From Bifidobacterium sp. ESL0745 (lineage in GTDB: Bacteria > Actinomycetota > Actinomycetes > Actinomycetales > Bifidobacteriaceae), in NCBI RefSeq assembly GCF_029433335.1, contig NZ_JAQTHX010000001.1, positions 806,001 to 870,000 of the forward strand: a stretch of 64,000 nt of DNA. The letters run 5' to 3'. Made by a program: the position numbers and the translations under genes. Below, one piece after another: positions 32,579 through 43,377 of the stretch. How positions within the stretch are numbered: the first letter of the stretch is position 1; every line of letters begins with the position of its first letter. The notes below the pieces were generated by a model. The model was given only the letters and a program-made list of their open reading frames with translations, was not told the DNA's origin and did not search any database.

Positions 32579-34471
32579 TCATTTCACGGCCTTTTCGGCG
32601 GCGCGAATCTTGTTTTTGGTGTCGATGTCCATGGACTGGTTGGAGCCGGCCTCGCCGGTGGACAGGGCGGCGACGAACGCCTCCTGCGGCACCTCGACAT
32701 GACCAAGCATCTTCATACGCTTCTTGCCGGCCTTCTGCTTCTCCAGGAGCTTGCGCTTACGGGTGATGTCGCCGCCGTAACACTTGGCAAGCACGTCCTT
32801 GCGCAGGGCGCGAATGGTCTCGCGGGCAATGACGCGGGAACCGATGGCCGCCTGAATCGGAATCTCGAACTGCTGGCGCGGAATGAGTTTCGAAAGTTTC
32901 TTGGTCATCATCACGCCGTAGCTATATGACTTGTCACGGTGGACGATGGCACTGAACGCGTCGACCTTCTCCCCCTGGATCAGGATGTCGACCTTCACCA
33001 AGTCCGCGCTCTGCTCGCCGTCCTCGTGGTAATCAAGCGAAGCGTAGCCTTTGGTGCGGCTTTTGAGCTGGTCGAAGAAATCGAAGACGATTTCGGCCAG
33101 TGGGATGCGATAGTGCATCTCGACACGCTCGGGGCTCAAGTATTCCATCGTGCCCATTTCGCCGCGGTGGTCCTGGCAGAGATCCATCACCGAGCCGATA
33201 AATTCCTTGGGGGTGATGATGTCGGCCGCGACCATCGGCTCGACGATCTGCTTGATCTTGCCGTCCGGGAATTCGCTCGGGTTCTTGACCTCGTGCGTCG
33301 TGCCGTCTTCGGTGGTGACCTTGTAGGTCACGTTCGGGGCGGTGGAAATCAGGTCAAGCCCGAATTCTCGGCTCAGGCGCTCGACCACGATCTCCATGTG
33401 CAACAGGCCGAGGAAACCGCAACGGAAGCCGAAGCCCAACGCCACGGAAGTCTCCGGTTCATAAGTCAATGCCGCATCGTTCAATTTGAGCTTGTCGAGC
33501 GCGTCACGCAGTTCCGGGAATTGTGCGTTGTCGATCGGGAAGATGCCGGCATAGACCATCGGATGTGGGTCGCGGTAGCCGGGCAACGGCTCGGTGGCCG
33601 GCCGGGCGGCGGAAGTTACGGTGTCGCCGACCTTGGACTGGCTGACATCCTTTGCGCCGGTAATGATATAGCCGACTTCACCGGCGCCAAGCGCCTTGGT
33701 AGGTACCATATCGGGGCTGATCACGCCGATTTCGATGGGTTCGTGCGTCATGCCGATGCCCATCATGTGTACCTTTTCGCGGCTTTTGAGCTCCCCGTCG
33801 ACCATACGGATATAGGTGACGATGCCACGATAGGTGTCGTAAACGGAATCGAAAATCAGCGCACGTGCAGGAGCCTTGGAGTCACCATGAGGGGCGGGAA
33901 TCTCCAAGACAATCTGGTCGAGCAAATCCTTGATGCCTTCACCGGTTTTACCGGAGACGCGCAGCACATCCGAGGGCTTGCAACCCAGCAGATTCGCGAT
34001 CTCTTCAGCGTGCTTGTCCGGTTCTGCACTGGGCAGATCGATTTTGTTCAGGACGGGGATAATAGTCAGATCGTCTTCGATGGCCATGTACAGGTTGGAA
34101 AGCGTCTGCGCCTCGATGCCTTGTGTGGCATCGACCAGCAGCACCGCACCTTCGCACGCGGCCAAGGCTCGCGATACCTCGTAAGTGAAATCGACGTGGC
34201 CCGGAGTGTCGATCATGCCGAGCGTGTATTCCTGCCCGTCGAAGGTCCACGGCACACGCACGGCCTGGGATTTGATGGTGATGCCGCGTTCCTGCTCGAT
34301 GTCCATGCGGTCGAGGAACCGGTCGTGCATCTCACGTTGCGGAACGATGCCGGAAAGTTGGAGGATGCGGTCGGCCACCGTCGACTTGCCGTGATCGATA
34401 TGCGCGATGATGCAGAAATTACGAATCAGCGATTGGTCGGTGAATCCCGGTTTGTTCTTCGCCTCAGTCAC
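32579..34471 (-). CDS. lepA: Elongation factor 4 (back-translocating GTPase)
   Basis: 630 aa from GTG at 34471, which has AAGGAG eight bases upstream; the open frame continues 39 codons further but without family similarity. G1 [10 protein letters not shown]2/G3 [17 protein letters not shown]4 NKIDLP; C-terminal EF4-specific domain with [15 protein letters not shown] and the tail [17 protein letters not shown]. Membrane- and ribosome-associated translation GTPase. Divergent from rpsT, 265 bp apart. Confidence 0.96.
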   Translation of the reverse strand: MTEAKNKPGFTDQSLIRNFCIIAHIDHGKSTVADRILQLSGIVPQREMHDRFLDRMDIEQERGITIKSQAVRVPWTFDGQEYTLGMIDTPGHVDFTYEVSRALAACEGAVLLVDATQGIEAQTLSNLYMAIEDDLTIIPVLNKIDLPSAEPDKHAEEIANLLGCKPSDVLRVSGKTGEGIKDLLDQIVLEIPAPHGDSKAPARALIFDSVYDTYRGIVTYIRMVDGELKSREKVHMMGIGMTHEPIEIGVISPDMVPTKALGAGEVGYIITGAKDVSQSKVGDTVTSAARPATEPLPGYRDPHPMVYAGIFPIDNAQFPELRDALDKLKLNDAALTYEPETSVALGFGFRCGFLGLLHMEIVVERLSREFGLDLISTAPNVTYKVTTEDGTTHEVKNPSEFPDGKIKQIVEPMVAADIITPKEFIGSVMDLCQDHRGEMGTMEYLSPERVEMHYRIPLAEIVFDFFDQLKSRTKGYASLDYHEDGEQSADLVKVDILIQGEKVDAFSAIVHRDKSYSYGVMMTKKLSKLIPRQQFEIPIQAAIGSRVIARETIRALRKDVLAKCYGGDITRKRKLLEKQKAGKKRMKMLGHVEVPQEAFVAALSTGEAGSNQSMDIDTKNKIRAAEKAVK

Positions 34472-34736
34472 TGATGCCACTCCTTCACATACGGATATCC
34501 ATAACGGAACCTTTACGATTCCGCCTTCTTGTATAGTAAGCCTTATTCTAACGGCCGCGGTAGGCAAAGGGATTACGGAACGATGCAATAGACAAAGTGT
34601 CCCTGTATTGCGAAATCTTCGAACCTATGCAAAAAAAGAAAGATAGGAATATTCAACGAGAAGAACGCAAATATCGGCATGAAGTGTTATTCTTAATTTT
34701 TGTATGTCCTTATAGAAAACGTTGTTTGGAGAAATT

Positions 34737-34997
34737 GTGGCAAACATTAAGTCGCAGAAGAAGCGCGTGCTGACCAATGAAAAGGCGCACAAGCGCAATG
34801 TGTCCGTGAAGTCCAGCCTGAAGACTGCGATTCGCAAGACCCGTGAAGCCATCGAGTCCGGAGACAAGGCAGCAGCCCAGGCCGCTTACCAGATCGCCGG
34901 CCAGAAGCTCGACAAGGCCGCCAGCGCAGGCGTGGTTCACAAGAACCAGGCCGCCAATCGCAAGTCGAATCTCGCAGTCGCCATCAACAAGATGTGA
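34737..34997 (+). CDS. rpsT: 30S ribosomal protein S20
   Basis: 86 aa, starting [16 protein letters not shown], the universal S20 opening. It begins at GTG 34737 with TTGGAG six bases upstream; an in-frame TTG at 34722 is not a likely start. Lys/Arg/Ala-rich helical bundle protein binding the 5' domain of 16S rRNA. Divergent from lepA; followed by a strong hairpin. Confidence 0.97.
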   Translation: MANIKSQKKRVLTNEKAHKRNVSVKSSLKTAIRKTREAIESGDKAAAQAAYQIAGQKLDKAASAGVVHKNQAANRKSNLAVAINKM

Positions 34998-35038
34998 GAT
35001 AAGCACTCAAGGTTCAAGCTTTTAAACGCTTGGCACTG

Positions 35039-35080
35039 GAAATCCCCGTGAATCGTATTTTTATGATTCACGGGGATTTC
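35039..35080 (+). terminator. Hairpin after rpsT
   Basis: Perfect 16-base arms (GAAATCCCCGTGAATC at 35039-35054 and its complement at 35065-35080) around a T-rich ten-base loop. It lies 41 bases after the rpsT stop, between convergent genes, so it probably ends both transcripts although neither side has a long U run. Confidence 0.75.
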
Positions 35081-35110
35081 ATTATCCAAGCCAGGTCAAA
35101 GCAAGCCGTG

Positions 35111-36181
35111 TCAAATCAGGTTGACCACTGCCGGAATCGCGAACAGAACAAGCGTGGCGACGAAAAGCGGCGATTCCCAACCCAAGTATGCATGCGGCGC
35201 CGTGCGGTGAGCCTCACGCCATTCAACAATATGCTGACGTTGCGAAATGGCGAGTACGACCAGAACCACCACCGAAAACACCGCCATGATGATATCCAAT
35301 ATATTCTGCTGGCTGCCAGACAACATATCGGTCAGTTTGCCAAGTCCCGTTGAGAAAACGAGATTGTTGACAATATGGAATACCGCCGACCAGACCACTG
35401 AATATTCGCTGGCGACATAGCCCAACAAAAGTCCTCCCAGAAATGCCGAAAACCCTTGTGGAATGTCACCGTGGAAGAATCCGAACAACGTCGCCGAAGT
35501 GACGATGGCAAACCAACGACCGTAATGCTCGAGGTTATCCATGACGATTCCGCGAAAGAGTATCTCCTCCACAATCGGGCCAGTGACACCGACAAACAAC
35601 AGTCCGCCCAAAGAACCATTCGTAATGCTGTCGATGGCGGTCAACGTCGTCGAAGGCTGAAGTCCCATAGCTTTGACGCCCGAGAGAATACCGTCGCCTA
35701 TTACTTCCCCAACCTCGCTTATTGCAAAAAACAGCACAAAACACAGCAGAAAACCGAATATCGTCATCGGCTTTCTGGATCGAAATCTCACGGCACACGA
35801 AAGCTTGCGGTGATAGGCGCCCGTGACCATCATGAGCCGTTTCGTCCAGAGCATAACCACGATGACTGCCAATATCTCGCTGAAGAGCATGACCCATCCT
35901 GATTTTCCAAGTTTGTCCAGCGTGCTCAAGGAAAACCCAAAGAAACACAGTCCAATAACCAATTGAAAGAGACTGGTAAATACTTCAAAGAACCAAAGGA
36001 TGCCGGCCTGATGGCCAACATCCTGCCTCATTTTCTGGGCCACGCTCAACGTTTCTTCGGGTTGCTGGGCTTCCGGGGAGATACTTTCGGGGTGAGCATC
36101 GACTTCTTGCTTGGTTACAGCAGAGTCAGGCTCCTTCATCGCAGTATCGGCCTCAGCCGGTGTCGTGTCTTGGTCTTCCAT
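35111..36181 (-). CDS. CPBP family intramembrane metalloprotease
   Basis: 356 aa with about eight hydrophobic segments. The CPBP (Abi/Rce1-like) motifs are present: EEILFRG (motif 1), FGFFHGDIPQG (motif 2) and VFHIVNN (motif 3), giving the two Glu, two His and Asn of the proposed metal site. The N-terminal 60 residues are acidic, Glu/Ala/Pro rich and probably cytoplasmic. ATG at 36181 follows AAGGAGG. Family roles include bacteriocin self-immunity and prenyl-protein processing; role here unknown. Confidence 0.88.
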   Translation of the reverse strand: MEDQDTTPAEADTAMKEPDSAVTKQEVDAHPESISPEAQQPEETLSVAQKMRQDVGHQAGILWFFEVFTSLFQLVIGLCFFGFSLSTLDKLGKSGWVMLFSEILAVIVVMLWTKRLMMVTGAYHRKLSCAVRFRSRKPMTIFGFLLCFVLFFAISEVGEVIGDGILSGVKAMGLQPSTTLTAIDSITNGSLGGLLFVGVTGPIVEEILFRGIVMDNLEHYGRWFAIVTSATLFGFFHGDIPQGFSAFLGGLLLGYVASEYSVVWSAVFHIVNNLVFSTGLGKLTDMLSGSQQNILDIIMAVFSVVVLVVLAISQRQHIVEWREAHRTAPHAYLGWESPLFVATLVLFAIPAVVNLI

Positions 36182-36334
36182 GTCTATCCCTCCTTGGATT
36201 CGTAAATGATGGAAAGCATCATAACACCAATTTAATGAAATTCATAATTATTTTAATGATTATCGTTAATTACTTGTTGATTAGTGATATGCTTTTGCTA
36301 TTAAGAAGTTTGCAATTAACAAAGGAGCAGCGCC

Positions 36335-36952
36335 ATGTACAAAACCACCAAGGTCGACGCCTTCATCATGTGGGCCGCGAAAATACTCGAATGGTTCAAC
36401 ATTGCGGCATCGGTGGTTCTGCTGGCCGGTGCGATTTATCTGGGGGTCGGGCAACCCTATCCAGATGCCATCAAAGACAAGAAACTGCCAAACATCTACG
36501 GTTTTTCTATCGATACGACCTTCCAAAAGGCGTCAGAACATGAGGGAGTGATCGTATGGTATGCCATCGAGGGAATTGCTATTCTGCTCATCATCGCCTT
36601 TGCGGCCAAAAACCTCAGTGCGGCGTTCAAAACCATCCACCAGCCTGAAATTGGGGAAGAACCTTCCCCCTTCCGGGATTCCATCATCAAAAATGTGCAT
36701 ACCATCGGTTGGTGCTTCATTGCAGCGCCTTTGGTCGCAGGAATCATGCCATTCTGCTTGGGCTTCATGAGCGGTTTTACGCAAGCTATGGCTGAAGAGG
36801 AAGGAATAGCGACACCGACTTCATTTTACGATACCCTCGATGGCTCCAGTATCGGTTTGTCGTGGCTTATCATCGGGATTTTCATGCTGTGCATTACACG
36901 AATCCTCAGATACGGCGAGCAATTGCAACGCGAACATGACGAGCTGATTTAG
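36335..36952 (+). CDS. DUF2975 membrane protein
   Basis: 205 aa with four predicted membrane helices (about 20-38, 71-89, 125-147 and 174-193). The order of helices and the conserved loops before LRYGEQLQREHDELI match the DUF2975 family. ATG at 36335 follows AAAGGAG. The next gene, 11 bp downstream, encodes an HTH protein; DUF2975 genes are regularly paired with such regulators. Upstream DNA (36182-36334) is markedly AT-rich and should hold the promoter. Function unknown, possibly a membrane sensor acting with the HTH partner. Confidence 0.85.
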   Translation: MYKTTKVDAFIMWAAKILEWFNIAASVVLLAGAIYLGVGQPYPDAIKDKKLPNIYGFSIDTTFQKASEHEGVIVWYAIEGIAILLIIAFAAKNLSAAFKTIHQPEIGEEPSPFRDSIIKNVHTIGWCFIAAPLVAGIMPFCLGFMSGFTQAMAEEEGIATPTSFYDTLDGSSIGLSWLIIGIFMLCITRILRYGEQLQREHDELI

Positions 36953-36963
36953 GAAGACAAATC

Positions 36964-37428
36964 ATGATTTTCAAACAACACTCTGACCGTTCGACGCCTC
37001 AGGATGCCACGTCATCTACGAACAACGAAGACCATTCCACGAATACCACAAAAGAAACGACACGAAATGATAGCCCCGCTCCCTCATTAGAAAACCGGAG
37101 CTCTTCATCGCTGACGTATGAAGAAAGGGTACAGCTCGCCCAGCAACAGCACACCACAACTGATGCAGTCACTCCACCCGTTCCGACGGCCGACGAACCC
37201 CACCAGCCCAAAGGCACCATCGTGCTGGAACTCGACAAGGTAATGGTCGACCGGCACATGTCGCTCAAAGAGCTGGCGGACGAGGTGGGCATCTCCAACG
37301 TCAACCTCTCGAAAATCAAGAACAACCGCGTGGCAGCCATCCGTTTTACGACACTGGCCGGCATCTGCGAGGCGCTGGAATGCCAGCCCGGCGACATCCT
37401 CAAGTACGAATCAAAACAGCCGGCATGA
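36964..37428 (+). CDS. Cro/C1-type HTH regulator paired with DUF2975
   Basis: 154 aa. The C-terminal 65 residues form an XRE-like helix-turn-helix (LDKVMVDRHMSLKELADEVG, then NLSKIKNNRVAAIRFTTLAGICEALECQPGDIL), as in the short YozG-like partners of DUF2975 proteins. The N-terminal 75 residues are Ser/Thr/Asn-rich and disordered-looking, an unusual extension for this normally about 70-aa family. ATG at 36964, probably same transcript as the DUF2975 gene. Confidence 0.87.
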   Translation: MIFKQHSDRSTPQDATSSTNNEDHSTNTTKETTRNDSPAPSLENRSSSSLTYEERVQLAQQQHTTTDAVTPPVPTADEPHQPKGTIVLELDKVMVDRHMSLKELADEVGISNVNLSKIKNNRVAAIRFTTLAGICEALECQPGDILKYESKQPA

Positions 37429-37443
37429 TAAACGCTCGTCCAC

Positions 37444-37489
37444 ACGACGAAAAGCACGTTTTCGGGCCGTTTTTCGTGACTTTCGTCGT
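37444..37489 (+). terminator. Hairpin after the HTH gene
   Basis: ACGACGAAA and TTTCGTCGT form nine-base arms, with further partial pairing (AGCACG with CGTGAC) inside. It follows the HTH stop by 15 bases and is the likely end of the DUF2975-HTH transcript. The following 190 bp up to the ABC gene shows nothing else recognisable. Confidence 0.55.
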
Positions 37490-37678
37490 ATGACAGGAAT
37501 TCGAATACCTAGAATTCCAGCGATATGCGATGACAGAATCTGCAGGCAATCAATGGTTACAACGAGAAGTCATGCACTGGCGAATCTTATTCTCCTTGTT
37601 GCAAGCAATTCCATATGGAAAGTACTCGTCATGCTCACAACCACGAAATAAACACAGATAGATGAAGCATACCTTAAG

Positions 37679-39587
37679 TCACGAAATATTTTCAGACCCC
37701 ATACGTACGCCTATTCCTTCGATATTCTCCGGACGCAGCATCGATGCGGGATCCTCGTGCCGCTGACTGACCACTTGGGCCTCGTATAAACCGCGGTAAT
37801 ACGGGCAATCGGACAATAATGTCTCGTGATCGCCCTCTCCGACTATATCGCCATCACGCAGAACGACTATATGACTGGCGTGGGTGATGGTGGTGAAACG
37901 ATGAGCAATGAGGATGGTGGTGCGCCGCGACCCTTCCTCCGTACTATCCGCCCGATCCAGTGAGTCGAAGAAGTTCTTCTCGGAAAGAGCGTCCACGGAT
38001 GCGGTCGGCTCATCCATAATAAGCAATGACGGCCGCCTGAACAAAGCTCGGGCCAGGGCGACGCGCTGCCATTGCCCGATGGAAAGTTGGTAACCGCCCT
38101 CGAAGTGTCTTCCCAATACAGTACCGAGACCCTCTGGCAGTGACTGCTCCAGACCCTTCATCCCTACCAGATCAAGCGCATGTTTAATGGCATCATCATC
38201 GTTGATTCCATCCAAATCGCCAAATCCCACATTCTCACGTAAGGGCCGCTCATATCGTATATAATCCTGGAAAATCGCAGAACACCTCTCGTACAATGAC
38301 GCACGGGAATACTCACTGATATCCCTACCGTTAATGAGAATCGACCCGGAAGTGGGCTCATAGACACGTAAAATAAGTTTTGCGATAGTTGATTTACCTG
38401 CACCATTGAGTCCGACAAGAGCCGAACATTGACCGGCCGGAAGATCAAAAGAGACACCATGGAGAATTTCTTTGCCATCGATGGAACCAGGATAGGCAAA
38501 TCTTACGTTTCGGAAAGAAACGGTCACGGGCGTTCCGTCATCGAGTTTCTCGCCGCCGGAGCGGATCACAGCCGGCTGCGTGTCCATAAGATGAACCCAA
38601 TTGCCGGCGTAAAGCAGACTCTGATAAATGGTGGAGACCGAAACCAAAATGAGTAATACCGATTGCCCGAATGACCCTGTCGCACTGATATAACCGGCCA
38701 GCTGCCCGACATTGCCTGTATGCATAGCCTGAATCGCACCCACGGCGACCGCCCCGATATTGGCCAGAGTCGTACCCCAAGCCAAGCGCAATCCACAGAT
38801 AGGTACGTGACATAGCGAGATCCTGTTTGAGAAAACCACCGATAAGCGTCTTATAACGCCCTGACAACAAACCACCCAGACCAAACAGATGGACTTCCTT
38901 GGCTGCATTATCCGATGTCAGAATCGAACGATAATAGTCCGACAAGCGTTGTTCCCCTGCCCGCTGGTAATCGATATTGTACTGTTTGGAACTGGCCATC
39001 AATGTGCCGATGGTACCTGGAATAGGCGCCAGCAGAAGGAAAAGGGCCACCCATTTGTTCCATGAAACCAGTAAAGAGAATACGGATACAATAGTGAGGA
39101 ACGACTGTAGAAAATCACGTGCACTATCAAATATATTGAAAATATGTCCGCCGGTATCTCCTCCGGCCCGCTGTATACGATCGAAGGTCTCCGCATCCTC
39201 GAACTGCTGCGTTTCGAGCGTAGTGAGCTTATCGACGATACTGCAATTAGCGCAGTATGATAGTTTTTCTCGAATTGAGTCGGATAGATATTTAATGATG
39301 TTCTCGGCAACAAACATTCCCAGTAGGACCACAGCGAAAAGTACCGTCGAATCGACAACCTTCGGCATCAAACCTGTACCCACGGAATTCACGATCTGTG
39401 TTGTGGCCAAAATCTGTAGGGGCGACAGCAGGGCCCGCACCACAGTAAGAATGAGAAGGACAATGACGGATATCGGTGCCACTGCCACGAGTAGCCGTAA
39501 TGACTTTCGCAATGTCGTCAGAGACGAGATGCGAGAACGCCCCTTTGCCGAAGGCTTATCATCCCTCGTACTATCATCAATCGACAT
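37679..39587 (-). pseudogene. ABC exporter (membrane plus ATPase domains) with a frameshift
   Basis: Two reading frames make one exporter half-transporter. The first (from ATG 39587, GGGGAG upstream) carries the six-helix membrane domain through about LWIALGLG; the second resumes at TTLANIGAVAVG and contains the NBD: Walker A GLNGAGKS, signature LSIGQWQRVALARALF, Walker B LLIMDEPTASVD, switch His IAHRF. The break is at a run of four C on the + strand (38775-38778); removing one base would restore a continuous protein of about 635 aa. Type resembles peptide/bacteriocin or multidrug exporters. A sequencing error or a real inactivation are both possible. The first frame stays open upstream of 39587 to about 39737 without recognisable coding. 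Confidence 0.75.
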
Positions 39588-39975
39588 GCTGCTCCCCTTC
39601 GAGTCAGTTCCCAGCTTTTCGCCCGCTTCCGTATAGCAATCCACAAACTCTTGTCTAAAAGCCCTTAGACAGTCACGTGCTTGAGCTGAAGGTTTGGTGT
39701 CAGTTACACTGATTTTCCCAACCTGCTCGGACAACAAATGCTTGTAATAAGCTATGCATGATTTACCCGTTGCAAATAGCGATCATTACTCTGATCATTC
39801 TTGATACCGGTACTCAATAATAATAATATATGCGGAAGGCTATTCACGATTCATCCGCTCAAGTATGGAGTCGAAGGAGAACAGCAATAAATAATTAATC
39901 AGCTGAATGGCTAATGGAAACATAAAAGCAAAAACAATCAACCGATTAATCAGTCAACAATGACCAAAACGAATC

Positions 39976-40689
39976 TCACTTGCTGCTATCGGTCTTCTCT
40001 TCATCCTCTTTTACCGGCAATGGCAAGTAGGCATGATGACGCTTGATCGCACCCGGCACCTTCCAATCGAAGCGTACGGAGAGCACACGCAGAATGACGA
40101 CAAAGGCGACGATGGCGATATCGAAGGTCACTTCGAGACTGAACGGAATATGCCCGCCTTGGTAGGCGCGAGTGACGAACACCGTGAGCACGCTGCCGAT
40201 CAGCGCCGGTACGGCATACCAATGGCTATCGCGGATAACCGACGGCACATCGTTAATCAGGATATCCCGAATGATGCCTCCTCCGATAGCGGTAATCAAT
40301 CCCATAAACACGGCGGTCATGCCAGAGGTGTGATACATCAGGGCCTTTTGCGTGCCGTTGACCGTATAGAGACCAAGCGCAAGAGCGTCAAGGGCAACCA
40401 TAATCCACTTGAGTCTGTCGACTTCCGGGTAGATGACAGCAACCGTAAGGCTGGCGAACAGCGTGGTGATGACAAGCCCTTTGTCGGAAACGCCGACGGG
40501 AGGAAAAATGCCAAGTAGCACGTCACGGATGATACCGCCTCCGAGGCCGGTCAGCCAGACGGTCATCAGGATGGCGATGAAATCGTACTTTTTCTTTACG
40601 GCGCAAAGCCCGCCCAACAGGCCGCAACAGAAGGTCGCGATGTATTCGATGGCCCAGAAAAAGACGTTACTTTCCAGCGCCAATTGCAT
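39976..40689 (-). CDS. TRIC-type (UPF0126) cation channel family membrane protein
   Basis: 237 aa. Two repeats of three helices each with the glycine-rich GLGGGIIRDVLLG (about residue 46) and GGGIIRDILIND (about 134) motifs that define the YicG/TRIC family, believed to form homotrimeric potassium channels. ATG at 40689 has AAGGA eight bases upstream; an ATG three codons earlier overlaps that site. The C-terminus is a short charged tail. About 390 bp of AT-rich DNA without a clear gene separates it from the exporter start on its left. Confidence 0.88.
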   Translation of the reverse strand: MQLALESNVFFWAIEYIATFCCGLLGGLCAVKKKYDFIAILMTVWLTGLGGGIIRDVLLGIFPPVGVSDKGLVITTLFASLTVAVIYPEVDRLKWIMVALDALALGLYTVNGTQKALMYHTSGMTAVFMGLITAIGGGIIRDILINDVPSVIRDSHWYAVPALIGSVLTVFVTRAYQGGHIPFSLEVTFDIAIVAFVVILRVLSVRFDWKVPGAIKRHHAYLPLPVKEDEEKTDSSK

Positions 40690-40925
40690 ATCGCACATCC
40701 TTCATGAATTCGTATGGATAATTGAAGACTATACCAAGTAAGCGCCAAAACATTGCCAGAGAATATTCCGCTTTTTGCAATACACCAAATTCGTGCGGCA
40801 CAGAGAGTGATACATCGCCGATTACGCCAACAATTACGGATTACACACAACCCATGAAACGACGTAGAGTCAATCCCTTCCGGCAATCCCCGATAGGGAC
40901 TCAAAGCGATTCAAATAAAAACATA

Positions 40926-40976
40926 AAAACGACCTGCAACATCTCCCAGGCATAAGGAAACGCGGCAGGTCGTTTT
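40926..40976 (-). terminator. Terminator of ilvE
   Basis: Perfect 12-base arms (AAAACGACCTGC at 40926-40937, GCAGGTCGTTTT at 40965-40976). Leftward, the stem is followed by TTTTTATGTTTTTATT, a clear U tract. It lies 39 bases after the ilvE stop. Confidence 0.85.
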
Positions 40977-41014
40977 ATCAAGAAAACCGAAAAGATTGGC
41001 CGGCGTTAAAACGC

Positions 41015-42142
41015 TCAGCAGACCTTCCACATCCAGTCGTGCGGGTCTTCGATCTCGCCCATCTGGATGCCGAGCAGCTCGTCGCGCAGCTTCAGCGTGA
41101 GGCCTCCGGACTTGCCGCCGTTGACCTGAACATCGAACTTCTCGGACTTGAAACGGCCGATGGGCGTGATGATCGCCGCGGTGCCGCAAGCAAAGACCTC
41201 GGTGACCTCGCCAGACTTGATGTCTTCGAGCAGATCGTCGAGCTTGATCATGGTCTCAACGACGTCGTGGCCGTGGTCCTGCGCGAGCTGAATCAGCGAA
41301 CGGCGGGTGACGCCGGGCAGAATGTTGCCGGTAAGCGACGGGGTCTCCAAGTGGCCGTCCTTGTGAACGGTGAACATGTTCATGCCGCCGAGTTCCTCAA
41401 GGTAGGTCTTGGTGGCCGCGTCAACGAAGCAGACCTGCTCGCAGCCGTGATCGGCACCGCGGTATTCGCCCAGAAGCGAAGCCGCATAGTTGCCGCCGCA
41501 CTTGGCGAAGCCGGTGCCGCCGGGGCCGGTGCGGAACCACTTGTCTTCCACCCAGATGCTCACCGGCTTGACACCGCCCGGGAAGTACGGGCCGGAAGGC
41601 GAAGCGATGACGCAGTAGTCGACAGTCTGCGGTGCGCGCACGCCGAGGAACGCCTCGGAGGCGAACATGAAGGGACGCATGTACAGCGTGTATTCGCGGC
41701 GTGTCGGCACCCAATTGACATCACGCTTGACCAGCGCGGCGACGGAGCCGAGGAAGTCGTCCTTGGAAAGTTCAGGCAGGTAAAGGCGCTTGGCGGAATT
41801 GGCGAAACGCTCGGCGTTCGCGTCCGGGCGGAACAGCCAGGTGCTGCCGTCGGCGTGGCGATAGGCCTTGAGACCTTCGAAGCATTCCTGTGCATAATGC
41901 AGGACTGAGGCACCAGGGCTCATGGCAAGCGGCCCGAAAGGCTCGACTTGACGATCGCCCCAGCCGCTGCTTTTGTGCCAGACCATGTGGGTCATGTTGT
42001 CGCTGAAGAGCTGGCCGAACGCCGGCTTGTCGATGAGCTTCGCGCGCTCAGCGTCAGAGGCGGGATTAGGGTTGTCGAGAACCGTGAACGGCTCGGCCAA
42101 TTTCGACAACGCTGCTGGATCATGATGGGATTGTTCAGTCAT
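41015..42142 (-). CDS. ilvE: Branched-chain amino acid aminotransferase
   Basis: 375 aa. PLP-dependent, class IV fold; last step of valine, leucine and isoleucine synthesis. Key stretches: LRPYMFAS-like YMRPFMFASE, the PLP lysine in GFAKCGGNYAAS, and ILPGVTRRSLIQLAQ followed by EVFACGTAAIITPIG. ATG at 42142; a GTG two codons earlier is possible, but AAGAAG spacing suits the ATG. Single gene, terminator at both its own 3' end and that of rplY upstream. Confidence 0.95.
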   Translation of the reverse strand: MTEQSHHDPAALSKLAEPFTVLDNPNPASDAERAKLIDKPAFGQLFSDNMTHMVWHKSSGWGDRQVEPFGPLAMSPGASVLHYAQECFEGLKAYRHADGSTWLFRPDANAERFANSAKRLYLPELSKDDFLGSVAALVKRDVNWVPTRREYTLYMRPFMFASEAFLGVRAPQTVDYCVIASPSGPYFPGGVKPVSIWVEDKWFRTGPGGTGFAKCGGNYAASLLGEYRGADHGCEQVCFVDAATKTYLEELGGMNMFTVHKDGHLETPSLTGNILPGVTRRSLIQLAQDHGHDVVETMIKLDDLLEDIKSGEVTEVFACGTAAIITPIGRFKSEKFDVQVNGGKSGGLTLKLRDELLGIQMGEIEDPHDWMWKVC

Positions 42143-42323
42143 TTGCACTTCTTCTTTACTTCAGCCGCTCTGGCGGCCGGAATTGTGGTTTACCATACGC
42201 TTGTGGCGCTGGGTTATGCTGCTACTTTCGCACATAACCGCACAGGCATGGTGGAATCGTTCACAATATGAAAAGACAACGAACCCAAGCAGACGCTTAC
42301 GCAGAAACCAAACACAAAGAAAA

Positions 42324-42367
42324 TGCCCCGCACCTCCATTCATATTTTATCTGGAGGGTACGGGGCA
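42324..42367 (-). terminator. Terminator of rplY
   Basis: TGCCCCG/CGGGGCA and ACCTCC/GGAGGG stems around an AT-rich loop. Leftward the stem is followed by TTTTCTTTG. About 50 bases after the rplY stop. Confidence 0.85.
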
Positions 42368-42419
42368 ACATCAGAACTACCATGTCAACGGCAATGTCTG
42401 CGATGTCTCAGAGACGACA

Positions 42420-43109
42420 TCACTTCTTGCTGTCGGCATCTGCGTCAGCGTCATCGGCAGCAGGAGCAGCGGCATCGCCTTCGGCAGCAGGAGCACCTTC
42501 CTCGCCCTCGGCACCGGCTGCGGCAGCGGCGGCATCTTCGGCGGAGACGGCGGTGGTGGCCGTGGCATCCTCAGGAATCTCGACGGTGACGACGGACTCA
42601 TCAGGATCGGTGTTGACGAACTCGACGCCCTTGGGCAGGTCGAGATCCTTGGCGAAGACCTTCTCACCGTCCTGCAGGCCATCGACGTTGACATCGATAC
42701 GCTCGGGCAGTGCGTCGACGCTGGCACGTACACGCAGCTGCTGGATGTCGACGAACGCGACAGCCGCGCCCTTCGGGGTGCCCACAGCGAAGACCGGGAC
42801 GTCGACCTCGATCTTCTCGCCGGCCTTGACCTCGTAAAAGTCGATGTGCTCGACAATGCGCTTGACAGGGTTGCGCTGAACGTCCTTGACGACGGCCATC
42901 TTGGAATCCTTGCCATACTTGATGGTGAACAGTGCGTTCGTGCGACGCAGGGCCAGCGTGGTCTCGCGCATCGGAAGCTTGACGAAAACGGGATCGTTGC
43001 CGCCGGCGTAAATGGTGGCGGGAATCTCCTGGGCCACACGCATACGGCGGGCTGCGCCCTTGCCGAACTCCTTGCGAACTTCGCCTTCAATGGAAATGGT
43101 GTTTGCCAT
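42420..43109 (-). CDS. rplY: 50S ribosomal protein L25 (CTC type)
   Basis: 229 aa from ATG 43109, which follows AAGGAGAT. The L25 5S-rRNA binding domain (SIEGEVRKEFGKGAARRMR ... HIDFYEV) is joined to the CTC/TL5 beta domain (ASVDALPERIDVNVDGLQ, KDLDLPKGVEF). The last 45 residues are an Ala/Glu/Asp tail ending DADADSKK, as seen in actinobacterial L25. Divergent from the hydrolase gene at 43.4 kb, 268 bp apart. Confidence 0.95.
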   Translation of the reverse strand: MANTISIEGEVRKEFGKGAARRMRVAQEIPATIYAGGNDPVFVKLPMRETTLALRRTNALFTIKYGKDSKMAVVKDVQRNPVKRIVEHIDFYEVKAGEKIEVDVPVFAVGTPKGAAVAFVDIQQLRVRASVDALPERIDVNVDGLQDGEKVFAKDLDLPKGVEFVNTDPDESVVTVEIPEDATATTAVSAEDAAAAAAGAEGEEGAPAAEGDAAAPAADDADADADSKK

Positions 43110-43377
43110 TATAATCTCCTTGAATTTATTTATATTGTGTACTGCATTGTCTCGGTGCACCGACGCGCCGAAATCGCAGCCCCAAAGAGACCTTCAACAT
43201 TCAGCCCAGTCGATAACGGGAATCTCTTCCCCTCGCCAAAGCGCAGCAGATATAAAATCTGCCGAAACAACATTCTTATTATAGCGGGAAAGCGGACATC
43301 TTGCGAACGCGGTGAATTTGTGAGCCTGCCCTTTTATAATTTGACATTATCCGAAATTGCTACGATTGGAGTCCTTG

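Noticed and set aside
32939..34474. 511-codon + strand frame over lepA
   Set aside because: Antisense shadow of lepA; no conserved motif or ribosome binding site.
39588..39737. N-terminal extension of the ABC exporter
   Set aside because: Open frame to a TTG, but a GGGGAG site sits just before ATG 39587 and the extra residues show no transporter similarity.
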